From assembly GCA_019242465.1 (NCBI GenBank), contig JAFAVL010000363.1:1-7052 (forward strand): a DNA stretch of 7,052 nt, read 5' to 3'. Positions 1 through 5,795 of the stretch are shown here, piece after piece (within the stretch, counting starts at the first letter, position 1; the number at the start of each line of letters is the position of its first letter). This DNA comes from Chroococcidiopsidaceae cyanobacterium CP_BM_RX_35 (GTDB lineage: Bacteria > Cyanobacteriota > Cyanobacteriia > Cyanobacteriales > Chroococcidiopsidaceae). The position numbers and the translations under genes are program-made. Below the pieces are notes generated by a model. It saw only the letters and a program-made list of their open reading frames with translations. It was not told where the DNA came from and made no database searches.

Positions 1-940
1 TATCTCCAGACCAACCCTGCGTAAGTGGATACGTCGTTACGAACATTTAGGATTGGAGGGACTGAAAGACCAAAGCCGTCGTCCTAAATCCTGTGCTCCC
101 AAAAAGGTATTAGAGCAGCCAAAGGCATGGATTTTAGAACTGAGAGCCAAACGCAATTTAGGGGCAAGACGGATTCAAAGTGAACTATTGCGACTGCATG
201 GATTCTCTTTGTCACTGGCAACTATCCACAAGGTCTTAACAGCGGCAAATGTCAAACCCTTGAAAGCGACGCGGCGCTTAAGAAAAGGTAAGCGCCGTTA
301 TCAAAAAGACATTCCCGGTGAGAGAGTCCAAATGGATGTCTGTAAGATTGGACCCAAGCTTTATCAGTACACAGCCATTGATGACTGTACTCGTTTCAAA
401 GTTATCAAGCTTTATCCCAATAAAACGGCTGCCAGTACCGTAGCTTTTATTGACTCGGTGATGGCACAGATGCCTTTTCCCATCCAGCGGTTTCAAACCG
501 ACCGAGGAGAGGAGTTCATGGCTCATAAAGTGCAACGTCGTTTGATGAAATTAGGGATCAAGTTCCGTCCTAACAAACCGCGCTCACCTCATCTGAATGG
601 TAAAGTCGAGCGCACTCAGCGTACCGATTTGGAGGAGTTCTATTGTCTTGTCGATCTCAAGTCAACTGACTTATCTAAACAATTACAAGCATGGCAAGAT
701 TACTACAACCACCAACGCAAACATGGCTCCCTTAACCAAACACCTTGGCTCAAATGGCAGTTGCTTCAAGTTAAAACTCCAACCCAAGAGTCGGTGAGAG
801 CATCTTACGACTTAAGCTCTGAAAGAATTCGCCACCGGGACTACCGCACAGATATAGGAAAACCCAGAAAAGTCATCTGCTTATAATGCAATTTATCTTC
901 TCCTGGAAGCATATGTTAATCGGGCTTTAGGATTGTAACG
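1..940 (+). mobile_element. IS481-family insertion sequence (partial, right boundary unresolved)
   Basis: The element is identified only by its transposase. Its left end is outside the window. Its right end should lie in the 54 bp between the transposase stop at 886 and the IS630 start codon at 941, but I could not pair any sequence there with a left terminal repeat. The right limit given here is therefore an upper bound. Confidence 0.6.
2..886 (+). CDS. IS481-family transposase, 5' end outside the window
   Basis: This is a DDE transposase with an rve-type integrase core that cuts and joins the ends of its own insertion sequence. The frame is open to the left edge, and the residues encoded before the TTG at 53 (ISRPTLRKWIRRYEHLGLEG) read as the end of a helix-turn-helix, so that TTG is internal and the gene begins before the window. 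Counting from that TTG as residue 1, a second DNA-binding segment lies at about 35-65. The catalytic triad is visible as D95 (in QMDVC, 335-337), D150 (in QTDRGEEF, 500-502) and E186 (in NGKVERTQ, 608-610). D150 and E186 are separated by 35 residues, as expected for DD35E enzymes. The C-terminal YYNHQRKHGSLNQTPW stretch is typical of IS481. No frameshift or internal stop is seen, so this copy may be active, though its terminal repeats were not recognised. Confidence 0.93.
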   Translation: MSRPTLRKWIRRYEHLGLEGLKDQSRRPKSCAPKKVLEQPKAWILELRAKRNLGARRIQSELLRLHGFSLSLATIHKVLTAANVKPLKATRRLRKGKRRYQKDIPGERVQMDVCKIGPKLYQYTAIDDCTRFKVIKLYPNKTAASTVAFIDSVMAQMPFPIQRFQTDRGEEFMAHKVQRRLMKLGIKFRPNKPRSPHLNGKVERTQRTDLEEFYCLVDLKSTDLSKQLQAWQDYYNHQRKHGSLNQTPWLKWQLLQVKTPTQESVRASYDLSSERIRHRDYRTDIGKPRKVICL

Positions 941-1995
941 ATGTGTGTAAATCTCACAGAGCAACTTAAGACCCTTCTAAATGAACAGAAAACAGTCGAG
1001 GGGAAGGAAAGAGTGCAAGCGTTGTACTTACTGAAACTGGGTCAAGTCAAAACAATACAGCAGCTAGCTGTTGTGATGGGACGGGACCGGACAACTGTGC
1101 AAAGATGGCTACGTCAATATCGGGAGGGAGGGATAAGCCAACTGCTGCAACGTCAGGAGCGACTGGGGCGAAAACCAGACATAGCCCAATGGGCACAATC
1201 CGCTTTAAGGAAACGGTTGTGTGAGCCAGAGGGATTTAATAGCTATGGGGAGGTCAAAGACTGGTTAGAACAAAAGTTGGGAGTGAGCGCCAGTTATAAA
1301 GTGGTGCATGATACAGTTCGTTATCGATTGAAAGCTAAACTGAAGCGACCAAGACCGCAAAGTTTAGGGCATAACCCAAATCTTGCCGAAGCCTTTAAAA
1401 AAACTTGTCAATCGACTTAGAGTTGTTGAAAAGCTACTACAGCAATCAACTAGCTGCTGAGAAACCGAAATCTGTGCGTTATTGGTGTCAAGACGAAAGC
1501 CGATTTGACTTGCTCACAATTCCGGGAAGAAAAATTACTGCTACGGGAGTCAAACCAGTAGGAAAAGTGCAATGGGAGTCAGAACGGTACTATTTATATG
1601 GACTGGTAGAGCCCAAGAGTGGAGAAAACTTTTTCTGGGAATTCTCTCACATGGATAGTGCTTGTTTTCAAGTATACTTGCGAGAGTTTGCCCATGCCTA
1701 TCCTGAAGATTTACACATTATACAGTTGGATAATGGAGCCTTACACAAGGCAAAGAAGTTACAGGTACTCCCTAATATTTTGCTGTTGTTTCAACCAGCT
1801 CATAGTCCTGAGTTAAACCCAATTGAAAGGTTATGGGAACACTTCAAGGGGCAATTGAAATGGCAGGTGTTTAAAGACCTCAAACACTTGCAGGAACGAG
1901 TCAGTGAACTGTTGAGGAATTTAGGACAAGAAGTCATCGCATCCTTGACAGGATGGACATATATTCTTGAGGCTTTATTTGTAGTAGGTATTTAA
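941..1995 (+). CDS. IS630-family transposase, two frames joined by a -1 shift
   Basis: This is an IS630/Tc1-mariner-type transposase, which normally inserts at TA dinucleotides. Frame 1 (941-1420, 159 residues) carries the N-terminal helix-turn-helix region (about 20-75, including [18 protein letters not shown]) and a winged-helix-like second domain. Frame 2 (open from about 1399 to 1995) carries the catalytic domain. Its residues are Asp in WCQDESRF (1492-1494), Asp in QLDNGALH (1729-1731) and Glu in [11 protein letters not shown] (1825-1827). A -1 shift after the AAA codon at 1400-1402 gives one 351-residue protein reading [13 protein letters not shown] across the join, which is normal full length for IS630. 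The start is supported by AGGA at 929-932, eight bases before ATG, and an in-frame stop at 917. The split may be programmed or may be a disabling mutation; sequence alone does not decide. Confidence 0.88.
1396..1405 (+). other. Frameshift site of the IS630 transposase (A7 run)
   Basis: Seven A residues at 1397-1403 follow TTT. In the first frame they are read as AAA AAA ACT. Slipping back one base on the second AAA gives AAC TTG TCA ATC GAC and continues into the catalytic frame. The -1 frame has its own stop (TAA at 1396-1398), so the shift must occur within the A run. The zero-frame phase gives T AAA AAA rather than the strongest A AAA AAG type. Either ribosomal slippage or polymerase slippage adding one A would restore the frame. 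Confidence 0.6.
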
Positions 1996-2027
1996 GAAAA
2001 TGGTATCGACTAAAAGAGATTAAACCC

Positions 2028-2216
2028 ATGCCTAACAGTAACCCTAACATTCTGGTGATTTGGGGGGATGACATTGGTATCACCAACCTGAGCTGCTACA
2101 GCGACGGGATGATGGGCTATCGCACGCCTAACATCGATTGCCTGTCTTTGATTGCCGTCGGTACGTTCGCGGTATTCTTAGCATTAAGAGAATATCGGCT
2201 TTCCTCAATTCTATAA
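2028..2216 (+). pseudogene. Arylsulfatase head fused to a DUF202-like tail
   Basis: Residues 1-37 are the start of a cyanobacterial-type arylsulfatase: [17 protein letters not shown], then [10 protein letters not shown]. This covers the Asp-Asp pair that ligates the active-site metal, but the sequence ends before the C-x-P/A-x-R signature whose Cys becomes formylglycine, so no sulfatase activity is possible. From about residue 39 the frame changes character to a hydrophobic segment ([15 protein letters not shown]) that resembles the last membrane helix of the DUF202 protein just downstream (LIAIGSFAFIGILFR). The DNA also matches there: ATTGCC, GGTA and TTCGCG are shared in register with 2655-2675. 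The simplest reading is a deletion that removed the rest of the sulfatase and most of a DUF202 gene, with the break near 2138-2145. The sulfatase part is clear; the DUF202 origin of the tail is inferred. Confidence 0.75.
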
Positions 2217-2295
2217 ATCGCTTTATCCTCGTGGCTGTGGATTTCAACAGTCTTATACGGTTTTTAACTATTAAAATTTATCTCTCAAATGAGCT

Positions 2296-2721
2296 ATGAC
2301 CGATTCCACCTCTATGCCCCATCCCCCTAATACTCAAGCTGAACTCGCCAAAGAGCGCAACCGGGCTGCCGCTGAACGAACCCTGATGGCATGGATTCGG
2401 ACTAGCCTGTCTCTCATCAGTTTTGGGTTTGGAATTGACAGTATTGTCAGTGCAATTCGCAGCTTTCAAGCTACTGAAAACATTAATCCAGTTCGATTCT
2501 CTCGCATTTTTGGATTAGCATTCATCGCTTTAGGCGTCTATGCCATGATTGTGGCAGCGATCGAACACCGTAGAGAATTACGACAAATTCAGCGCAATGC
2601 CGACTATTTCTATGACCCGCGTCGTTCCTTGGGATTCACTGTAGCATTCGCACTCATTGCCATTGGTAGCTTCGCGTTTATTGGAATTCTATTCCGGGCA
2701 TTTACAACCGTACCTTCTTAA
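2296..2721 (+). CDS. DUF202 (YidH-like) membrane protein, first copy
   Basis: This is a 141-residue inner-membrane protein of the DUF202 family, whose biochemical role is unknown. The family signature is clear: residues 16-38 read ELAKERNRAAAERTL, then MAWIRTSL, an amphipathic charged segment leading into the first membrane helix. Three hydrophobic helices are visible at about 38-54, 70-89 and 114-133, with a basic loop (HRRELRQIQR, 91-100) between the second and third. The start at 2296 has only a weak ribosome-binding site; Met7 (2314) is a possible alternative. A second DUF202 gene begins 19 bp after the stop, so the two are likely co-transcribed and may form a hetero-oligomer. Length and content are normal for the family. 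Confidence 0.87.
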   Translation: MTDSTSMPHPPNTQAELAKERNRAAAERTLMAWIRTSLSLISFGFGIDSIVSAIRSFQATENINPVRFSRIFGLAFIALGVYAMIVAAIEHRRELRQIQRNADYFYDPRRSLGFTVAFALIAIGSFAFIGILFRAFTTVPS

Positions 2722-2740
2722 ATTTCGCTGCATCGTGACA

Positions 2741-3151
2741 ATGACTTTACCTTATAAAACCACCAATGATACAACCGAACTAGCCAAAACACGAAATCGC
2801 CTAGCCGCCGATCGCACTCTTGCAAGTTGGATGCAAAATTCTTTGGGATTAATTGGATTTGGTGCGGGATTTCAGACCATATTGGAGGCGGTTAATCGCT
2901 CTTTCCCTCAAAATCATTCAGTGATTAACCAAAACATTACTTATGCAATCGGTTTAAGCGCGATCGGATTGGGCATTTTTCTGCTGATTCCTGTCCTGAT
3001 TCCATACCGTAATTACATCAAATCGCTAGAGCGGGAAGAATTCTCAAATTATCCTCCTCGTTTGTTCAACCTAAAGCTTCTGACCATGTCAATCACACTG
3101 TATGGATTCATCGCCCTGATTGCTGTTTGGTTTGTTCATTCTTGGAAATAG
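2741..3151 (+). CDS. DUF202 membrane protein, second copy
   Basis: This 136-residue protein is a divergent paralogue of its upstream neighbour: residues 13-44 (ELAKTRNRLAADRTL, then SLGLIGFGAGF) align with residues 16-47 of the first copy. Three membrane helices are predicted at about 34-51, 66-88 and 113-132. The reading frame is open further upstream (a TTG at 2657 lies inside the preceding gene), but the ATG at 2741 is preferred because it places the start 19 bp after the previous stop and puts the conserved DUF202 motif at the usual distance from the N-terminus. The conserved AWIRTSL motif is altered to SWMQNSL, so the family's Arg is replaced by Gln. Function is unknown; tandem arrangement and short spacing suggest a joint complex. 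Confidence 0.82.
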   Translation: MTLPYKTTNDTTELAKTRNRLAADRTLASWMQNSLGLIGFGAGFQTILEAVNRSFPQNHSVINQNITYAIGLSAIGLGIFLLIPVLIPYRNYIKSLEREEFSNYPPRLFNLKLLTMSITLYGFIALIAVWFVHSWK

Positions 3152-3156
3152 ACAGC

Positions 3157-3162
3157 AAGGAG
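3157..3162 (+). promoter_or_regulatory. Strong Shine-Dalgarno before the 27-codon frame
   Basis: AAGGAG lies nine bases before the ATG at 3172. It is the best ribosome-binding site on the + strand of this window, yet it serves a frame that stops after 27 codons. This fits a site left over from a full-length sulfatase gene. Confidence 0.6.
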
Positions 3163-3171
3163 ATCGAACCA

Positions 3172-3255
3172 ATGCCCAACGGTAAACATAACATCCTCAT
3201 TATTGATGGAGATGACATCAAAGCATTTTGCAATCGTTATAGAGCTAAAAAGTAA
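3172..3255 (+). pseudogene. Second arylsulfatase N-terminal remnant (27 codons)
   Basis: The frame reads MPNGKHNILIIDGDDIKAF and then a short basic tail before TAA at 3253. The first 16 residues match the sulfatase head at 2028 at MPN, NIL, the following Ile and GDDI, in the same spacing, and the leaders also agree: 11 of 16 bases before each ATG are identical, including the GAGAT..AACC core. After GDDI the resemblance is lost. I infer a decayed or deleted second sulfatase copy. The intact ribosome-binding site means a 27-residue peptide could still be made, so a small functional protein is not excluded. The match is short, hence the moderate confidence. Confidence 0.5.
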
Positions 3256-3286
3256 TTAAAGTAGACTACTAGGTTTCAAAACGACT

Positions 3287-4060
3287 ATGAATTACTGGAA
3301 TCGCATCCACTTCCGTAAGTCCAAGTTTTTCACTACAGGAGCTGCTCTTTTCCTGCTGTCGGGATTGATATTAACAACTCATATCCCGACTCTTGCCGCT
3401 AGTCAGCATGTTTCTCCGGCAACGAGTGTGCCGCCAAGCTCACTAGAACTGGGACCAGATAAGATCTTTACCTATTTCTTTGTGATGCTGGGACCAATCA
3501 AGCTTCTTGCTCCATTTGTAAATCTGACGTACAATACCGACAATTCCTTTCGACGACAACTCGCCTTCCGCGCCTTTTTATTCTCTTGCATCGCGGGTGT
3601 TGTGGCCGCACTCATCGGTCAATGGCTCTTGGTGAAGTGGGGTGTCTCGCTTCCTGCCTTGCTAATTGCGGAGGGCATTGTGCTGTTTCTGATCGCTTTA
3701 CAGATAGTCCTACAGCAATATGAGCCACCGATAAAGGAGCAGAGCGCACCATCAACTCCGTCCCTGGCTACAGCCTTTGCCCCACTAACTTTCCCCACAA
3801 TTATCACTCCTTATGGAACAGCAGCGCTGATCCTCTTGCTGGCAGCCAGGACAACGAGAGATGACTTTGCTGTCCTCGGCATATTTCTAACCATCATGGT
3901 CATCAACCTGCTGGCAATGTTGTTCGCCCGTCAGATTCTCCAACTCGTGGGCCTAACTACCTTGCGGATTTTAGGGGCAGTACTCGGGATTTTGCAGGTC
4001 GCACTAGCCATTCAGATGCTCATAGCAGCCGTACGCTTGCTTGCTGCAAACTGGTCTTAA
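3287..4060 (+). CDS. MarC-family integral membrane protein
   Basis: This is a 257-residue multi-helix membrane protein of the MarC (UPF0056) family. Family members are widespread; the name comes from the mar region, but a role in antibiotic resistance is not supported and no substrate is established. Family landmarks are FFVMLGPIKLLAPFVNLT (64-81), the IAEGIVLFLIALQIV helix, LTFPTIITPYGTAALILLL (the loop-helix usually read as FPL-GPG) and a C-terminal ILGAVLGILQVALAIQML. About six core helices plus an N-terminal hydrophobic segment (16-37) ending in LAAS are seen. The 50-residue N-terminal extension is longer than in typical 200-220-residue MarC proteins and looks like a cleavable signal or an extra helix. 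The start at 3287 has a poor ribosome-binding site. The gene ends 15 bp from the grrM stop, facing it. Confidence 0.85.
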   Translation: MNYWNRIHFRKSKFFTTGAALFLLSGLILTTHIPTLAASQHVSPATSVPPSSLELGPDKIFTYFFVMLGPIKLLAPFVNLTYNTDNSFRRQLAFRAFLFSCIAGVVAALIGQWLLVKWGVSLPALLIAEGIVLFLIALQIVLQQYEPPIKEQSAPSTPSLATAFAPLTFPTIITPYGTAALILLLAARTTRDDFAVLGIFLTIMVINLLAMLFARQILQLVGLTTLRILGAVLGILQVALAIQMLIAAVRLLAANWS

Positions 4061-4075
4061 GATAGACAATGCGTT

Positions 4076-5308
4076 TCAATCGTTAGTTTGTTTGGAACCA
4101 GCGCATGTAGACAATCCTTCCTCTAGTGCATTGAGGACAACGTCAGTCAACACTTTAACGCGGTTTTTGCAAGCATTCGTCTCTGCTGAGCGAAAGGTGC
4201 CATTCTCCCAATACTTGTTGCTGCTAGCTCCACCGCCGCAAACTCCAAAGTATGAACAAGTCTGCTGACACATCTCTATTCCTGTTGTTATGTCTTGATA
4301 AATTTGCTGAAACTTTTCGCTGTCGCACACCGATTCCAATGTGTTGTGCAAAACGTTTCCTAGAATAAAGTCTCCATATCGATCGGTCTCGATCGACAAT
4401 AGCTCTGGATCGAAGGTAGAAAAGTTGCCCTTGTGGTCTATGTTGACAATCGCAAACGGTCGGTTCATCTCAGTATTGGTCGCACGTTCTCCCATATAAA
4501 TCAGACTACAAATCTCCTCAAATTCTCGCAGCTTGAACTCTCCTTTTGTTCGAGCAACCAGTTGCCAAAATCGTTTGATGAACGCACGATAGGGCTCTTC
4601 GATTGCCGCATGATTGAGAGAAGAGGAGCGATGCACACCTTCGGTTTCTTCCATGTTGAACCCAACGTTGGTGATGCCATTGTCCATGAAAAACTGGAAA
4701 ATCTCGTCGGCATAGGCTAGAGAATCCTGAGTGAGGATAGCGATCGCACTAAAGTCAAGCTCGTTTTGTTGCAGGTAGGCAATGCCGCGCATTGTGCTGG
4801 CATGAGTTCCTAACCCTTTGCGCGTTTTACGATGAGCATCATGAATGAATGCCGGACCGTCAATGCTTACCCCCACATGCACATTATGTTGCTTGAATAA
4901 ATCGCACCAGGCTTGATTAATCAGCGTGGCATTTGTCTGAACCGTATGCCTGACTTTGCAGGGCTGGGTGTTATGTAGACGCTCGGCGTCACTGATGCGG
5001 TCAAACACTCCTTCATAAAAGGCAATGGGAACAGCCAAGGGTTCCCCTGCGTGCCAGCAAACCGTGAAGTCTTGCTTGAGAAACTGACTGGTGAAGAGTG
5101 CTTTGAAGATAGGTTGAATTAAATCCAGAGAGAGCAGATGTTTGGATTGGCGATCTGGCAGATAGCAGTAATCACAGTTGAGGTTGCAGAAGGAGGTGGG
5201 TTGGATTACCACTAAACGAATTGGACCAAAACTCGAACGATCGAATAATTTATGCTGTCTAGTATCAATTTCATCCTGAGAATAACCATTTAAGCTTGCA
5301 GTCATCAT
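4076..5308 (-). CDS. grrM: GrrM: radical SAM/SPASM cyclophane-forming peptide maturase
   Basis: This 410-residue enzyme is the maturase of a GRRM (OscB-like) RiPP system. It uses S-adenosylmethionine and iron-sulfur clusters to make radical C-C cross-links between aromatic rings and side-chain beta-carbons in the precursor. The radical SAM cluster motif is CNLNCDYC (C41, C45, C48), followed by the SAM-binding HAGEP motif and VSIDGP. A C-terminal SPASM-type region holds C347, C351, C357 and C380, with the characteristic CGGGASSNKYWENG between the last two. The start is secure: an in-frame TAA overlaps the AAGGAG ribosome-binding site just upstream, leaving only ATG 5308 or the adjacent ATG 5305. 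It is last in the operon, 61 bp after grrA. Related sequences are sometimes labelled arylsulfatase regulator or sulfatase-maturating enzyme because of shared SPASM architecture; the neighbouring precursor argues for GrrM. Confidence 0.93.
   Translation of the reverse strand: MMTASLNGYSQDEIDTRQHKLFDRSSFGPIRLVVIQPTSFCNLNCDYCYLPDRQSKHLLSLDLIQPIFKALFTSQFLKQDFTVCWHAGEPLAVPIAFYEGVFDRISDAERLHNTQPCKVRHTVQTNATLINQAWCDLFKQHNVHVGVSIDGPAFIHDAHRKTRKGLGTHASTMRGIAYLQQNELDFSAIAILTQDSLAYADEIFQFFMDNGITNVGFNMEETEGVHRSSSLNHAAIEEPYRAFIKRFWQLVARTKGEFKLREFEEICSLIYMGERATNTEMNRPFAIVNIDHKGNFSTFDPELLSIETDRYGDFILGNVLHNTLESVCDSEKFQQIYQDITTGIEMCQQTCSYFGVCGGGASSNKYWENGTFRSAETNACKNRVKVLTDVVLNALEEGLSTCAGSKQTND
4740..4747. 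repeat. HIP1 octamer
   Basis: GCGATCGC, the highly iterated palindrome of cyanobacterial genomes, lies inside grrM. Near matches (for example GCGATCGA at 2557 and 6710) occur elsewhere. It supports a cyanobacterial origin. Confidence 0.85.
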
Positions 5309-5316
5309 CTCTCCAT

Positions 5317-5322
5317 CTCCTT
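5317..5322 (-). promoter_or_regulatory. Ribosome-binding site of grrM
   Basis: Read on the - strand this is AAGGAG, eight bases before ATG 5308. The in-frame stop TAA overlaps its first bases, which fixes the grrM start. It is stronger than the sites seen before grrA and grrP. Confidence 0.75.
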
Positions 5323-5369
5323 AAGTGAGTGGTGCCAGCAGTCGATTGCCAGGCTGCCTTTACGAATCG

Positions 5370-5723
5370 TTAATCATGCCAGTCAAAGAATCGCTGCCCA
5401 TCTCCCCAACCATTGCGCCAGGGGTCTGAGTTTTTGAATTGACCGCCATGCTGTCGCCCATCAAACCAGCCATTATCACGGGAGCGCCTCCAGCCTCGAT
5501 CGTCGCCATCGGCAAAGCCCTTGGCGATTGTTAATTCGTTCGCACCCAACTCACTGGTTTCTGGAAGCTGTTGTTCTCGCTCTCGGATCAGTGCAGTGAG
5601 CCTAGATAACCGTTCCTCAATCGTCTGCGGCGCTGACTCCGCTGCAGAAGCCGGTGTTGTTGGAGGAATGTTAAAGGCTGACAAGGATAGTAAAAAGCCA
5701 ACTAAACTGATTCTGTTCTTCAT
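5370..5723 (-). CDS. grrA: GrrA: Gly-rich cyclophane RiPP precursor with signal peptide
   Basis: This 117-residue protein is the substrate peptide of the GRRM system. Residues 1-28 form a Sec-type signal peptide (basic MKNR, hydrophobic stretch to about 17, then Ala-rich PASAAES). Residues 35-53 (IEERLSRLTALIREREQQL) form a charged amphipathic helix, the conserved leader that the maturase is expected to bind. The core, residues 69-117, is rich in Gly, Trp, Asp and Arg and contains aromatic-x-Asp/Asn triads FAD (70), WFD (86), FKN (96), WRN (102), WGD (106), FFD (112) and WHD (115); these fit the three-residue cyclophane motif. NGWxDG occurs twice, 20 residues apart. The core lacks Cys, so lanthionine or disulfide chemistry is unlikely. 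The gene sits between grrP (72 bp upstream) and grrM. Mature product and function are not known. Confidence 0.9.
   Translation of the reverse strand: MKNRISLVGFLLSLSAFNIPPTTPASAAESAPQTIEERLSRLTALIREREQQLPETSELGANELTIAKGFADGDDRGWRRSRDNGWFDGRQHGGQFKNSDPWRNGWGDGQRFFDWHD
5397..5474 (-). repeat. Duplicated NGWxDG unit in the GrrA core
   Basis: NGWFDG (residues 84-89, 5457-5474) and NGWGDG (residues 104-109, 5397-5414) repeat with a 20-residue period. This suggests the core grew by internal duplication, as in longer glycine-rich GrrA proteins. Confidence 0.5.
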
Positions 5724-5760
5724 ACGGACTTCTCTTTGGAGTGATACTGTATTTCTAAAC

Positions 5761-5777
5761 TTTTGCTATTGGCAAAA
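5761..5777 (-). other. Small hairpin between grrP and grrA
   Basis: A perfect 6-bp stem, TTTTGC/GCAAAA, with a 5-base loop lies 18 bp after the grrP stop. It is not followed by a U run, so it is a poor terminator; it may be an RNA-processing or attenuation element, or chance. Confidence 0.3.
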
Positions 5778-5795
5778 TTGTGCGATACCCAATAC

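Larger units (their letters stand above)
887..2011 (+). mobile_element. IS630-family insertion sequence (ends approximate)
   Basis: The element is identified by its transposase. The right end probably lies just after the stop: the stretch TTAAGAAAATGGTATCGAC (1992-2010) followed by TA at 2011-2012 looks like an IS630 terminus at a TA target. From about 2012 onward the sequence instead resembles the leader of the downstream sulfatase fragment, as judged from the second copy at 3155-3171. I found no matching inverted repeat in 887-940, so the left end is unresolved. Confidence 0.55.

Noticed and set aside
2657..2740. Extended N-terminus for the second DUF202 gene from a TTG at 2657
   Set aside because: It would overlap the first DUF202 gene by 65 bp and add 28 residues unlike the family; ATG 2741 fits better.
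4433..4720. A 95-codon + strand frame opposite grrM
   Set aside because: It lies entirely antisense to a strongly conserved enzyme and has no recognisable domain; the same applies to other frames opposite the grr genes.
4076..5308. Reading grrM as an anaerobic sulfatase-maturating enzyme acting on the nearby sulfatase
   Set aside because: The adjacent GrrA precursor and CGGGASSNKYWENG region fit GrrM, and both sulfatase pieces lack the modification site, so there is no sulfatase here to mature.
5323..5369. Terminator or attenuator between grrA and grrM
   Set aside because: The GC-rich stretch contains CCAG/CTGG-like pieces but no continuous stem of useful length and no U run.
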